DNA of 64,000 nt from Chitinophagales bacterium (GCA_017303855.1 JAFLBL010000013.1:45737-109736), one strand, 5' to 3'. Positions 15,172-23,423 are shown, numbered from the stretch's first letter. The notes: generated from the sequence alone by a model not told the origin. Program-made: numbers and translations.

Positions 15172-15624
15172 TTACTTAGCCAGTAGTTCCTTCACCAGTG
15201 CGGAAATGGTTTTCCCATCCGCCTTACCTGCCAGTAGTTTGGTGGCCGCCCCCATTACCTTGCCCATATCGGCAGGAGATGAAGCTCCGACTGTGGTAAT
15301 AATATCCGCCAGGGCTGCTTTTACCTCTTCCGTACTCATTTGTTTAGGAAGGAATTTTTCAATCACCGCGATTTCTTCTTCTTCTTTTTTAGCCAGCTCG
15401 GGTCTGTTTTGCTGCTGAAAAATTTCCAGGGAGTCTTTCCGTTGCTTCACCATTTTCTGGAGCAGTTTGATTTCATCCTCCGCTGAAACTTCTCCGTTTC
15501 CGCCTTCCGCTGTTTTAGCCAGCAGGATCGCCGCTTTAATTGCACGAAGACTTCTGAGTGCCGCTTCATCTTTCGCCAGCATGGCGGCTTTCAGATCCGT
15601 CATTATTTGTTGTTCTAAACTCAT
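15172..15624 (-). CDS. GatB/YqeY domain-containing protein
   Basis: A 150-residue soluble helical protein: MSLEQQIMTDLKAAMLAKDEAALRSLRAIKAAI, then ISPADMGKVMGAATK-like C-terminal helices. It corresponds to the tail domain of GatB, which binds tRNA in the amidotransferase. Standalone YqeY proteins are common and probably tRNA-related, but their exact role is not established. A strong DUF match is expected. Confidence 0.9.
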   Translation of the reverse strand: MSLEQQIMTDLKAAMLAKDEAALRSLRAIKAAILLAKTAEGGNGEVSAEDEIKLLQKMVKQRKDSLEIFQQQNRPELAKKEEEEIAVIEKFLPKQMSTEEVKAALADIITTVGASSPADMGKVMGAATKLLAGKADGKTISALVKELLAK

Positions 15625-15655
15625 ATTCGTATTTTTTGAATGATTGCTGAAAATA

Positions 15656-16006
15656 TCAGGTGGCTTTATTCTCCTTCATTTGCTTCTCCCTGAATTTCGC
15701 ATAGAAACCTTTTGCGAATGTTTTCATTTCCTCTACCTGGTCGGTATAGCGTGTAGCCCTACCGTATGTATCCGCCATGGTCATCATGGTCTGATAGAAG
15801 AAGTCGGCCATTTCATCCACCATCATATCCTGTGTCCACAGGTCAATCCGAAGAGCTGCTTTTTCTGCACTGTCCCAGAAAGAAATCATCATGGCCTTGG
15901 CCTTCTGTGCATTTTCAGCACTGGTATCTGAAGCGGACCAGGAAATGCCCGCGGGAATCCGGTTGTCATCGGTTTCCACTTCAATTGTAATCGTTGATTT
16001 ATTCAT
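15656..16006 (-). CDS. gldC: gliding motility protein GldC
   Basis: A 116-residue soluble protein: MNKSTITIEVETDDNRIPAGISWSASDT, then ENAQKAKAMMISFWDS and VDEMADFFYQTMMTMADTYGRATR, as in GldC. GldC supports gliding in Flavobacterium without being essential, and is taken as an accessory of the GldB/T9SS machinery. The frame is open to 16093, which would overlap the glycosyltransferase. The ATG at 16006 with a TACCTTTG box 18 bp upstream is the real start. Confidence 0.85.
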   Translation of the reverse strand: MNKSTITIEVETDDNRIPAGISWSASDTSAENAQKAKAMMISFWDSAEKAALRIDLWTQDMMVDEMADFFYQTMMTMADTYGRATRYTDQVEEMKTFAKGFYAKFREKQMKENKAT

Positions 16007-16024
16007 CGTTTTTGTATGAGAGGG

Positions 16025-16032
16025 CAAAGGTA
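16025..16032 (-). promoter_or_regulatory. -7 box of gldC (TACCTTTG)
   Basis: A perfect TANNTTTG match on the minus strand, just after the stop codon of the glycosyltransferase gene and 18 bp from the gldC ATG. Confidence 0.6.
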
Positions 16033-16038
16033 AAAAAT

Positions 16039-17163
16039 TCAGGCGACGCAATCCTGAATCAGTTCCCAGGTGCGACCGGCAGCTGTATCCCAATTATACT
16101 GTTTCGCTTTTATTTTCCCTTTTTCAATCAGGCCGGCACGCAGGCTTTCGTCTTTATACATCCGCATCAGCTGATCGGCCAGAGCCTTATGGTCAGCCGG
16201 ATCAGCATAAAGTGCCGCTTCTCCTGCTACTTCTTCCATAGCCGTACCGGCAGACGTAATTACCGGTACACCAGCCTGCATCGCTTCAGCCACTGGTACG
16301 CCGAATCCTTCAAAAAATGATGGATAGACCAACGCATAGGCAGCCGCCATCAGCCGGGCCAGTTCCGTATCGGGCAGGTATCCCGTCATCACCACATCCT
16401 GTCTGTATTTATAGGTTTTCAGGCTGCTTACAAATGAATCATATTTCCAGGCCAGCCGGCCGGCAATCACCAGTTTCATGGAAGATTGCTGTCTTTTTTT
16501 AAAAAGGGAAAAAGCGCGGAGCAGACCCAAAAGATTTTTACGCGGATGAACGGAGCCGGTATAAATAAAATATTCTTTCCCCTCCGTGTATTGATCTTTT
16601 ACGGGTTGTCTTGCCGCAAAATCAAGTGGCTGAAAAACAGGGCGGATACCGTTATAGATCACCTGCAATTTATCCGTCGCAAAAGGATAGTGAATGGCAA
16701 TATCATTTTTTGAAAACGCCGATACTGTTATCACGGTATTTGCTTTTTTTAAAAAAGCGGGGGTGTATTTTTTATAAAACGCAAGCTGTGTTTTTGAAAT
16801 ACCCGCCGGATAATGCAGAAAAGCCAGGTCATGCAGTACCAGGCATTGGGGTACACGGGTACGGAGGGAACAAAAACCGTCACAGGATATAAAAAGGTCA
16901 GCTTTGTGTTTCCGGAGCAGGGCCGGCACTTTATAATCATACCAGTATTTCCAGAGCAGGGGATGCCGGGCAGGAGGACCAGCCTGAATGGGAATCACAT
17001 TCTTTCCGAAAATAAACTGCTGATCCCAGGGCCGGTCAAAGATAAATATGAATGTATGTTCCGGGTGATTTTCCGTAATCCGCCGGAAAAGTTCATAGAT
17101 AAAATACCCGTATCCTTCCAGGTAATCTTTTAATAAGAAACGGGTATTGACGGCGATACGCAT
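16039..17163 (-). CDS. glycosyltransferase, GT4 family
   Basis: A 374-residue GT-B-fold transferase. The N-terminal half begins MRIAVNTRFLLKDYLEGYGYF. The C-terminal nucleotide-sugar domain contains YTGSVHPRKNLLGLLRAF, VIAGRLAWKYD and the EX7E motif in FFEGFGVPVAEAMQAG. The family makes surface polysaccharides or glycolipids. The acceptor cannot be read from the sequence, and no other polysaccharide genes are adjacent. A TAACTTTG box lies 9 bp before the ATG. Confidence 0.9.
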   Translation of the reverse strand: MRIAVNTRFLLKDYLEGYGYFIYELFRRITENHPEHTFIFIFDRPWDQQFIFGKNVIPIQAGPPARHPLLWKYWYDYKVPALLRKHKADLFISCDGFCSLRTRVPQCLVLHDLAFLHYPAGISKTQLAFYKKYTPAFLKKANTVITVSAFSKNDIAIHYPFATDKLQVIYNGIRPVFQPLDFAARQPVKDQYTEGKEYFIYTGSVHPRKNLLGLLRAFSLFKKRQQSSMKLVIAGRLAWKYDSFVSSLKTYKYRQDVVMTGYLPDTELARLMAAAYALVYPSFFEGFGVPVAEAMQAGVPVITSAGTAMEEVAGEAALYADPADHKALADQLMRMYKDESLRAGLIEKGKIKAKQYNWDTAAGRTWELIQDCVA

Positions 17164-17172
17164 AACGGGTCA

Positions 17173-17180
17173 CAAAGTTA
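17173..17180 (-). promoter_or_regulatory. -7 box of the glycosyltransferase gene (TAACTTTG)
   Basis: A perfect TANNTTTG match on the minus strand 9 bp before the start codon. The rest of the 17164-17441 gap holds no convincing gene. A TACCTTTC near 17331-17338 may serve the divergent T9SS cargo gene. Confidence 0.55.
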
Positions 17181-17441
17181 ACCGCTATTTACCGGATGAC
17201 AGAAGAAATCACAATAATCCCATACAAAATACCGCAACATACGGATAAGTAAAAAAACGTATCCGGTGAAGTTTTTTTCCGGATGTTTTTACCTGCATGA
17301 GCAGAAGGACTGTACACGCAAAATTCCCTTTACCTTTCATGAAATACCAGATATAAAACAACGCAGTAATACAATTGCGGATGCCATGCCGGCGGAGTAA
17401 TTTTATAGCCAATTCAGCAGTGAGAACCAAAGCTCCGACCT

Positions 17442-18644
17442 ATGAAACATATTTACACAAAACGTTTACTCCTCCCGGTTATTGTTTTATTTGTGCTCCT
17501 TTCCGGAAACAGGGTCAGTGCCCAGATGCCCTGCCCGTATAATTTTCCCAGCAGCAGTACTTTTTATGATACGGTAATCAATACGCCTGCCGGTATTAAT
17601 ACGTTGCAGATAAAGGTACCACAGGCGGATCCGCTGGCCGGTATGGTTACCTGTATGCGGCTATGCGTAACCATTACAGGTGTGGTGGATTCCGTAAGTG
17701 TGGAAAATAATTCATTCTCTCCGCAGAATGCGGATGTATACTATATCCGGACGGACCAGATCACAGGTCCCGGCCTTTCGGGCCCGCTGACCAATAGCAT
17801 AAATCATCATTATGGCCCCTACAACCTGGGCGCCACCAATGGCATACTCGGCTCCGGTCCGGACTTTGTATCCATTTCAAGAGATACAGTATTAAATGCG
17901 GTTCAGGTGTGCCAGATAATTACCAATCTTGATTCCCTGTTTCAGTTCTATGGTTCAGACAGCATTACGTACCTGTATAATATCACCGCTTTTACCAATG
18001 TTACCTGTACCGGAGGCAATTATAACAGTACCGTTGCCACTTCAGCCATTGTCCGGTTCCGGTTTCAGTATTGTACCTGTCCGGGCTATGTGCTGCCGCT
18101 GAATATCCGCAATTTCGAAGTAAACAAAGCGGCGGATAATAAGGCACTGCTTACCTGGCAGGGATTGAATAATACCAATGCCTATTCGTATGTAGTGGAA
18201 AAAAGCCGGAACGGGAAAGATTTTGTAGCGGTGGGTCGTGTGGAAAAGAATACAGATGGTACGGATGATTATCGTTTCAACTATGCAACCGCCCAGGATG
18301 AAAGCGGTGAAATTTACTTCCGGGTTAAACAGGTGTACAGCAATGGTTATAGTCGTCTCAGTGAAGTAAGAAAAATTACGTTAAAAAATTCCCTGGTACC
18401 CCGGTTTATTCTCAGTCCGAACCCCTCAGATGGGGTGGTTGGTATCAAATTTGATAATAATGATGGCGGCCAGTACAGACTGGAAGTATACAATGGACAG
18501 GGGCAGGTGGTGCAGCGAAAAGATATCGTGTTGTCCGCCAATTCCTATCAGCAGATCGCCCGTTTACAGCAAGGCATGTATTGGGTCAAATTAACAGACC
18601 TGAGTACCCGGCTCTCGGCGGTCAATCAACTTTTTATTAAATGA
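17442..18644 (+). CDS. secreted protein with type IX secretion sorting domain
   Basis: A 400-residue exported protein. A signal peptide (LLLPVIVLFVLLSGNRVSAQ) leads to a passenger of unknown function (about residues 25-220, with several Cys and Thr/Asn-rich strands). This is followed by a fibronectin-like module (NFEVNKAADNKALLTWQGLNN, about 225-310) and a C-terminal Por-secretion domain (about 325-400: SPNPSDGVVGIKF, YNGQGQVV, LQQGMYWVKL). The sorting domain targets it through the T9SS to the surface or medium. It stands alone with its own terminator. Confidence 0.88.
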   Translation: MKHIYTKRLLLPVIVLFVLLSGNRVSAQMPCPYNFPSSSTFYDTVINTPAGINTLQIKVPQADPLAGMVTCMRLCVTITGVVDSVSVENNSFSPQNADVYYIRTDQITGPGLSGPLTNSINHHYGPYNLGATNGILGSGPDFVSISRDTVLNAVQVCQIITNLDSLFQFYGSDSITYLYNITAFTNVTCTGGNYNSTVATSAIVRFRFQYCTCPGYVLPLNIRNFEVNKAADNKALLTWQGLNNTNAYSYVVEKSRNGKDFVAVGRVEKNTDGTDDYRFNYATAQDESGEIYFRVKQVYSNGYSRLSEVRKITLKNSLVPRFILSPNPSDGVVGIKFDNNDGGQYRLEVYNGQGQVVQRKDIVLSANSYQQIARLQQGMYWVKLTDLSTRLSAVNQLFIK

Positions 18645-18674
18645 CCTCTTAGGTGGAAGAGGATGGTGGCTTGT

Positions 18675-18707
18675 AAAAGGGGCCTTGGTTCGGGGCCCCT
18701 TTCTTTT
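18675..18707 (+). terminator. intrinsic terminator after the T9SS cargo gene
   Basis: An AAAGGGGCC/GGCCCCTTT stem with a 9-nt loop, followed by CTTTT, 31 bp after the stop codon. Confidence 0.85.
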
Positions 18708-18755
18708 ACCTATGATAAGTGAACGTAGAATACTGAGCATTTCATAATACAAATG

Positions 18756-18790
18756 TTCACTATTCAATATTCATTACTCAATTTTCAATT
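18756..18790 (+). repeat. heptamer array, TTCATTA family
   Basis: Five 7-bp units in a row (TTCACTA, TTCAATA, TTCATTA, CTCAATT, TTCAATT). The family is related to the TTACTCA array at 59948-60006. It lies about 110 bp upstream of the DUF4290 gene. Confidence 0.6.
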
Positions 18791-18865
18791 ATACCACCTG
18801 AAAAACTACATACAACGGAAACTCAACGTATTAAAGCGATTTTAGCCAATTTCATGGCATTTTCT

Positions 18866-18873
18866 TATTTTTG
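18866..18873 (+). promoter_or_regulatory. -7 box of the DUF4290 gene (TATTTTTG)
   Basis: A perfect TANNTTTG match, 29 bp before the ATG at 18903. Confidence 0.55.
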
Positions 18874-18902
18874 ATCCTTACAGACTTCACGAACAAATTT
18901 CC

Positions 18903-19592
18903 ATGGAATATAATACTACCAGAAATCACCTCACTATGCGGGAATATGGCCGGCATGTGCAGCGGATGATTGAACATGTGCAGACAATTGAGGACCCGGA
19001 GCGCCGCCAGCGCAACGCCTATGCAGTGATCGAACTCATGGGGTTTCTGAACCCCCACCTGAAAAATGTGGAAGATTTCCGTCATAAATTATGGGATCAT
19101 CTTTTCCTGATTGCTGATTTTAAGCTGGATGTAAAATCCCCTTACCCCATACCCACAAGGGAAACGCTGAAAGCGAGACCCATGCCCCTACCCTATCCCA
19201 AACGCAAACTTCGTTTCTCTCACCTGGGCAAAAACCTGGAAGTGATTATTGATAAGGCACTGGCAGAACAGAATCCGGAAAAACGCCTTGGCTTTGCCAA
19301 TGCCATTGCCTATTACATGAAGCTGGCCTATAATAACTGGCATAAGGAAATTGTACACGACGACGCGATACAAAGTGAACTCACCGGTATCACACAAGGC
19401 CAGCTCACTTTCACTAATACACCTTATGTAAAAGCGTACCGGATGCAACCTGAAGGACGTGACAACCGGGGTAATTACGGCAAACGCAATAACGGAGGTG
19501 GCGGTAAGTTTCAGCAACGCGGTGGTGGCGGCGGACAACGCAGGGATAACCGTGGCGGCGGCGGCGGTAATTTTAAAAAGAAGAGATACTAA
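18903..19592 (+). CDS. DUF4290 protein with Gly/Arg-rich tail
   Basis: A 229-residue cytoplasmic protein. Residues 1-180 match DUF4290 as I know it beside murA in Bacteroidota (MEYNTTRNHLTMREYGRHVQRMIEHV, AYAVIELMGFLNPHL, KLWDHLFLIADF). Residues about 183-229 are low complexity, with runs of Gly broken by Arg, Asn, Lys and Gln (GGGGKFQQRGGGGGQRR). This is an RGG-like tail of the kind that binds RNA. The function is unknown; a link to RNA or to envelope growth is only inference. It precedes murA, separated by a strong terminator. Confidence 0.82.
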   Translation: MEYNTTRNHLTMREYGRHVQRMIEHVQTIEDPERRQRNAYAVIELMGFLNPHLKNVEDFRHKLWDHLFLIADFKLDVKSPYPIPTRETLKARPMPLPYPKRKLRFSHLGKNLEVIIDKALAEQNPEKRLGFANAIAYYMKLAYNNWHKEIVHDDAIQSELTGITQGQLTFTNTPYVKAYRMQPEGRDNRGNYGKRNNGGGGKFQQRGGGGGQRRDNRGGGGGNFKKKRY

Positions 19593-19613
19593 ACTTACTC
19601 AAATAACAACAGG

Positions 19614-19650
19614 AAAGGGTTGGGCAGAATAGTTCTGTTCAACCCTTTTT
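19614..19650 (+). terminator. strong intrinsic terminator after the DUF4290 gene
   Basis: A 16-bp stem (19614-19629 with 19633-19648, two G-U pairs) with a 3-nt loop, followed by TT and further AT-rich sequence. Confidence 0.85.
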
Positions 19651-19658
19651 AATATACC

Positions 19659-19746
19659 AATTTGCCAATGGCTCATCACAACATCGGCACATCGGCACAT
19701 CGACTCACCGGCACATCTGTACATTGGCACATCGGTTAATTTTCTC
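19659..19746 (+). repeat. octamer array, ATCGGCAC family, upstream of murA
   Basis: Eleven uninterrupted 8-bp units (AATTTGCC, AATGGCTC, ATCACAAC, ATCGGCAC twice, ATCGACTC, ACCGGCAC, ATCTGTAC, ATTGGCAC, ATCGGTTA, ATTTTCTC). The next octamer is TAATTTGC, a -7-like promoter box. The same family stands in front of tatC. Confidence 0.85.
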
Positions 19747-19754
19747 TAATTTGC
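19747..19754 (+). promoter_or_regulatory. -7-like box of murA (TAATTTGC) in phase with the octamer array
   Basis: TAATTTGC is one base from the TANNTTTG consensus and occupies exactly the next octamer position of the array. It would give a leader of about 95 nt. Confidence 0.4.
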
Positions 19755-19803
19755 CCTCTTTACATTAACCGGTAAAACAGGCGCCCCTAAACACCGGCCA
19801 CGC

Positions 19804-19851
19804 CCTGTCAACCTGTTAACCAGTCAACCTTTCAACTTATCAACCTTTCAA
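19804..19851 (+). repeat. octamer array, CCTTTCAA family, ending at the murA start
   Basis: Six 8-bp units in a row (CCTGTCAA, CCTGTTAA, CCAGTCAA, CCTTTCAA, CTTATCAA, CCTTTCAA), then a single C and the murA ATG. In the shifted phase the units all end in AAC and the ATG follows on a unit boundary. Confidence 0.85.
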
Positions 19852-19852
19852 C

Positions 19853-21157
19853 ATGTATTCCTTCGAAGTACGAGGCTGCAAGAAATTAAACGGGGACATT
19901 ACGCCCCAGGGAGCGAAGAATGAAGCGCTTCAGATTATCAGTGCGGTATTGCTGACTCCGGAAAAAGTGACGGTCACCAATATTCCCGATATCATTGATG
20001 TAAACCTGCTGATCGAACTGCTGGGTGAAATGAATGTAAAAGTGGAAAGACCCCAACGGGATACCTGCATTTTCCAGGCCGATGAAGTGAAAATTGATTA
20101 CCTGCACAGTGAAGCGTATAAGAAAAAAAGCGGCCGGCTCCGGGGTTCAGTTATGCTGGCTGGTCCGCTACTGGCCCGTTTCCGCCGGGCATTTATACCA
20201 AAGCCCGGTGGTGATAAAATCGGCAGGCGCAGACTTGATACGCATATTATTGGTTTTGAAAAACTCGGCGCCTCATTTACATATCATGAAGAAGATGGCT
20301 TTTTTCATCTCGAAGCCCCGCACCTGAAAGGCACCAACTTGCTGCTGGATGAACCCTCGGTTACCGGCACCGCCAATATCATTATGGCGGCTTCGATGGC
20401 CGTGGGTAACACGATCATTTATAATGCCGCCTGTGAACCTTATATCCAGCAACTCTGCCGGATGCTCAACCGAATGGGAGCAAAGATCAGTGGTATCGGC
20501 AGCAACCTGCTCAGCATAGAAGGGGTGACTTATCTCGGCGGCACTGAACACCGGATGCTGCCCGACATGATTGAAGTCGGTTCCTTTATCGGGCTGGCGG
20601 CGATGACGCAAAGCGCAATTACCATTAAAAATGCCGGGGTGGAGCACCTGGGTATTATTCCTGAAAAATTCAGACAGCTCGGTATACAGCTCGAAATACA
20701 GGGTGACGATATTCATATTCCCGCACAGGAGAAATACGAAATCCAGACATTCCTGGACGGCTCCGTAATGACCATTTATGACCACCCATGGCCGGGCTTT
20801 ACGCCCGACCTGCTGAGCATCGTATTGGTTACGGCTATACAAGCCTGTGGTTCCGTGCTGATACACCAGAAAATGTTTGAAAGCCGGCTGTTCTTTGTCG
20901 ACAAACTGATCGATATGGGCGCCCGGATTGTTCTCTGTGATCCGCACCGTGCCGTAGTAATCGGACTCGAGCGCGAACAGGCTCTCCGTGGCATCACTAT
21001 GAGTTCACCGGATATCCGCGCAGGAGTGGCCCTGCTGATTGCCGCCCTGAGTGCGGAGGGCAAGAGCGTCATTCAGAATATCGAGCAGATTGACAGGGGG
21101 TACCAGGATATTGACGGAAGACTGAGGGCATTGGGGGCAGATATCGTTAGAAAATAA
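19853..21157 (+). CDS. murA: UDP-N-acetylglucosamine 1-carboxyvinyltransferase
   Basis: The first committed step of peptidoglycan synthesis: transfer of enolpyruvate from PEP to UDP-GlcNAc. The 434-residue protein has the substrate-binding Lys22-Asn23 (in GAKNEALQ) and the mobile loop PKPGGDKIGRRRLDTH. In that loop Asp121 stands where E. coli has Cys115, the residue alkylated by fosfomycin; natural Asp variants such as the mycobacterial enzyme are active but resistant. The rest of the fold is complete (SVTGTANIIMAA, PGFTPDLLSIV, SPDIRAGVALLIAAL). An unusual octamer-repeat leader ends at the ATG. Confidence 0.96.
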   Translation: MYSFEVRGCKKLNGDITPQGAKNEALQIISAVLLTPEKVTVTNIPDIIDVNLLIELLGEMNVKVERPQRDTCIFQADEVKIDYLHSEAYKKKSGRLRGSVMLAGPLLARFRRAFIPKPGGDKIGRRRLDTHIIGFEKLGASFTYHEEDGFFHLEAPHLKGTNLLLDEPSVTGTANIIMAASMAVGNTIIYNAACEPYIQQLCRMLNRMGAKISGIGSNLLSIEGVTYLGGTEHRMLPDMIEVGSFIGLAAMTQSAITIKNAGVEHLGIIPEKFRQLGIQLEIQGDDIHIPAQEKYEIQTFLDGSVMTIYDHPWPGFTPDLLSIVLVTAIQACGSVLIHQKMFESRLFFVDKLIDMGARIVLCDPHRAVVIGLEREQALRGITMSSPDIRAGVALLIAALSAEGKSVIQNIEQIDRGYQDIDGRLRALGADIVRK

Positions 21158-21181
21158 AGATCAGGATACAAGATCCAAAGA
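21158..21181 (+). repeat. octamer array after the murA stop
   Basis: Three 8-bp units (AGATCAGG, ATACAAGA, TCCAAAGA) begin on the base after the murA stop codon. Related sequence occurs inverted at 21239-21270. Confidence 0.5.
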
Positions 21182-21238
21182 AGCACCGATAAACAACCCA
21201 TCACCTCAGGAAGCTTTTGACTTTGATTTTTGATGATT

Positions 21239-21270
21239 CGCTGGATCCCGGCTCCTGGTATCTTGGTTCT
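21239..21270 (-). repeat. octamer array upstream of the acetyltransferase
   Basis: On the minus strand, four 8-bp units (AGAACCAA, GATACCAG, GAGCCGGG, ATCCAGCG) resemble the array after murA. On the plus strand it contains TATCTTGG (21259-21266), a -7-like box 18 bp before the ATG at 21285. Confidence 0.5.
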
Positions 21271-21284
21271 TATAAACTAAACAC

Positions 21285-21884
21285 ATGTCTGCAGATATCT
21301 TCTCCACAAACCCGGTATTAGAAAATGAACGTGTACTTCTGCGCCCCCTTACGGAAGCAGACTACGATCACCTGCTGCCCTTTTCCCTGAAAGAGCCCGG
21401 AATATGGAAATACGGACTGGTGACAGCTGCCGGTGAGGAAAACCTGCGGCAATACCTGGCCCAGGCCGTGAAGAACCGGGAAGAAAGAAAGGAATATCCT
21501 TTTATCGTCTATGATAAACTGGCCGGGCGCTTTGCCGGCAGTACGCGGTTTTACGATATTCAGCAACACTGGCTCAGCACGCAACTCGGTTATACCTGGT
21601 ATGGCAGCGCTTTTCAACGGACAGGATTAAACCGGCATTGCAAATTCCTGCTGCTCTCGTATGTGTTTGAAAACTGGGGACTGGAGCGCTGTGAGTTCAG
21701 GGCCGATGCCAATAATGCCCCCAGTATCACGGCAATGAAAGCCATTGGTTGTGTACCTGAAGGTGTTCTTCGTAACCATATGCCGACTGCACAAGGCGGG
21801 CGGAGAGACAGTATTATTCTGAGTATATTACGGACTGAATGGGAAAGCGGTGTGCGGGAAGCACTCCTGGAAAAAATCCGTTGA
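21285..21884 (+). CDS. GNAT acetyltransferase, RimJ/RimL type
   Basis: A 199-residue N-acetyltransferase. N-terminal strand ENERVLLRPLTEADYDHLLPF, then RFAGSTRFYDIQ and the acetyl-CoA-binding region around LGYTWYGSAFQRTGLNRHCKFLLLSYVFE, followed by RCEFRADANNAPSITAMKAIGCVPEGVLR. RimJ/L relatives acetylate ribosomal proteins, but many homologues act on other small or protein amines. Its stop codon overlaps the ATG of the next gene (TGATG at 21882-21886). Confidence 0.88.
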   Translation: MSADIFSTNPVLENERVLLRPLTEADYDHLLPFSLKEPGIWKYGLVTAAGEENLRQYLAQAVKNREERKEYPFIVYDKLAGRFAGSTRFYDIQQHWLSTQLGYTWYGSAFQRTGLNRHCKFLLLSYVFENWGLERCEFRADANNAPSITAMKAIGCVPEGVLRNHMPTAQGGRRDSIILSILRTEWESGVREALLEKIR

Positions 21885-22411
21885 TGGCAGCACCGAAAAA
21901 ATACCGTCTCCTGTTTTACTACCTGCCATTTCCGGTAATCAGTATCCTGCTCTGGACAACAGGCTATCATTTCCGGTTTGCCCTGCTTGATATACTGGTA
22001 CACGGTATCAGTATAGGCTACCCTGTTTTCTGGCTTCTTCGAAGGGCAGATGCCCTCATACGCTGGGCCCTGCTGTTGCTTGTATTCATTCTCTTAATCG
22101 CCAATGCCTCGCATATCTTCCTTTATCTGGCCTTCAGTAAAGCAGGTTACCTGTCCCGTAAAGAAGAGTGGAACCTGAAAAACTATACAATCAGGCACAG
22201 CCATGGACAGGATTGGGCCGGTCCACCTTATCAGCGCTACGAATTGTTTCGGAACCAGCTTGGCGGTATACTTATTAAACAGCTCAGTACAAACCAACAA
22301 ATAAACGCAGACAGTCATTCCTGCGAAGTTGAGTTTACCTGGAATCATCCGCAGAAAAAAGTACTGTACTTTGATCCTTGCCGTGGCCTGATTCTTCGGG
22401 TAATAGAATGA
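21884..22411 (+). CDS. unrecognised membrane protein
   Basis: A 175-residue protein starting MAAPKKYRLLFYYLPF. The N-terminal half has three hydrophobic segments (about residues 9-26, 30-50 and 58-82); the C-terminal half is soluble and ends KVLYFDPCRGLILRVIE. I recognise no family. The start ATG overlaps the stop of the acetyltransferase by 1 bp, so translational coupling is likely. An in-frame longer start at 21839 lies inside the acetyltransferase and is less likely. Confidence 0.6.
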   Translation: MAAPKKYRLLFYYLPFPVISILLWTTGYHFRFALLDILVHGISIGYPVFWLLRRADALIRWALLLLVFILLIANASHIFLYLAFSKAGYLSRKEEWNLKNYTIRHSHGQDWAGPPYQRYELFRNQLGGILIKQLSTNQQINADSHSCEVEFTWNHPQKKVLYFDPCRGLILRVIE

Positions 22412-22468
22412 TAAGCCGGCGGCATATGGCTCCGGGCCATATATATACCGAATTGTTTCTATTACCCG
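22397..22468. repeat. nested inverted repeats at the 3' end of the membrane-protein gene
   Basis: A perfect 12-bp inverted pair (22397-22408 and 22457-22468) encloses a second perfect 7-bp pair (22424-22430 and 22436-22442, 5-nt loop). The outer left arm lies inside the coding sequence. It could act as a terminator without a U-tract or as an mRNA 3' stabiliser. The remaining gap to 22682 shows nothing else clear. Confidence 0.6.
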
Positions 22469-22682
22469 AAAAACGGGAGTAAGTGTTTCCGTCTTGATTG
22501 CAGGAATTACTTATCAATATAAAAAAGTAGCTGTGGCCATGTTACTTTTATAATGAAAGAGCATTCCATTCTTTTTAACCCGCCGGGGAACTAACTTATG
22601 CCGTTATGTACGGCCATTCAGGAGGAAGAAGCATACCTTGCACTTAAATCTCAATTGAAAAAATAAATACTACAACTTAACT

Positions 22683-23129
22683 ATGATTTTCAGAGAGGCC
22701 CGGATTGCCGACATAAAACAGATACAATTTGTACGGAATGCCGTTACAGAAAATACTTTATCCAACCCGGATTTGGTGACGGATAAAGACTGCGAAGAAT
22801 TTATAACCGCAAGAGGAAAAGGCTGGGTCTGCGAAATAGACGGTCAGATTGTGGGGTTTGCCATTGCCGACCTGAAAGAAAACAATATCTGGGCCTTATT
22901 TATAGCCCCGGATTTTGAGAAAAAGGGTATCGGGCAACAGCTGCATAAGCGAATGCTGGACTGGTATTTTTCACAAACAAAAGCTACTGTCTGGTTAGGA
23001 ACTGCTTTTAACACAAGGGCTGAAAATTTTTACAGAAAAGCCGGCTGGACAGAAGCAGGTACAAACGGGCCAAAAGAAATAAAATTCATCATGACCTATG
23101 ATGACTGGATAAGAAACAAGCAGCCATGA
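22683..23129 (+). CDS. GNAT acetyltransferase
   Basis: A 148-residue GNAT protein: MIFREARIADIKQIQFVRNAV, GQIVGFAIADLKENNIWALFIAPDFEKKGIGQQLHKRMLDW (acetyl-CoA motif EKKGIGQQL), then AENFYRKAGWTEAG. The substrate is unknown. It is one of four acetyltransferase genes within 5.6 kb. Confidence 0.88.
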   Translation: MIFREARIADIKQIQFVRNAVTENTLSNPDLVTDKDCEEFITARGKGWVCEIDGQIVGFAIADLKENNIWALFIAPDFEKKGIGQQLHKRMLDWYFSQTKATVWLGTAFNTRAENFYRKAGWTEAGTNGPKEIKFIMTYDDWIRNKQP

Positions 23130-23423
23130 TTACCCGTAAGGCTTAACTCAAATTAAAACCTGGCAAAGAAAATCCTGATGTTGTATGGTAGTTGAATCCA
23201 TACAAGCGAATGCCTTGTACATGCCATGGAAAATATACCTTGCGGCACCAGACCCGTACCCGGTTAAACAAGGCCGTAAGGCTGCTGTCAGCGCGGGGAG
23301 CGCCTAACTATTAATGGCAGAACAGGCAGCCCCGGCAAAAGACCTTCTGCCGATCAGCTCATTGAGCTTTATGAAACAGCAGGCTTACCCCGGCCTACAA
23401 ACGACAAAGATAGAATACAGAAA

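Noticed and set aside
17209..17430. 73-residue minus-strand ORF in the gap before the T9SS cargo gene
   Set aside because: Unusual composition, no recognisable motif and it covers the expected promoter region.
19659..19746. CRISPR array
   Set aside because: Units are 8 bp, contiguous and without spacers, and no cas genes are nearby.
20273..20947. 224-residue minus-strand ORF inside murA
   Set aside because: Antisense shadow of a clearly coding gene; its protein shows no domain.
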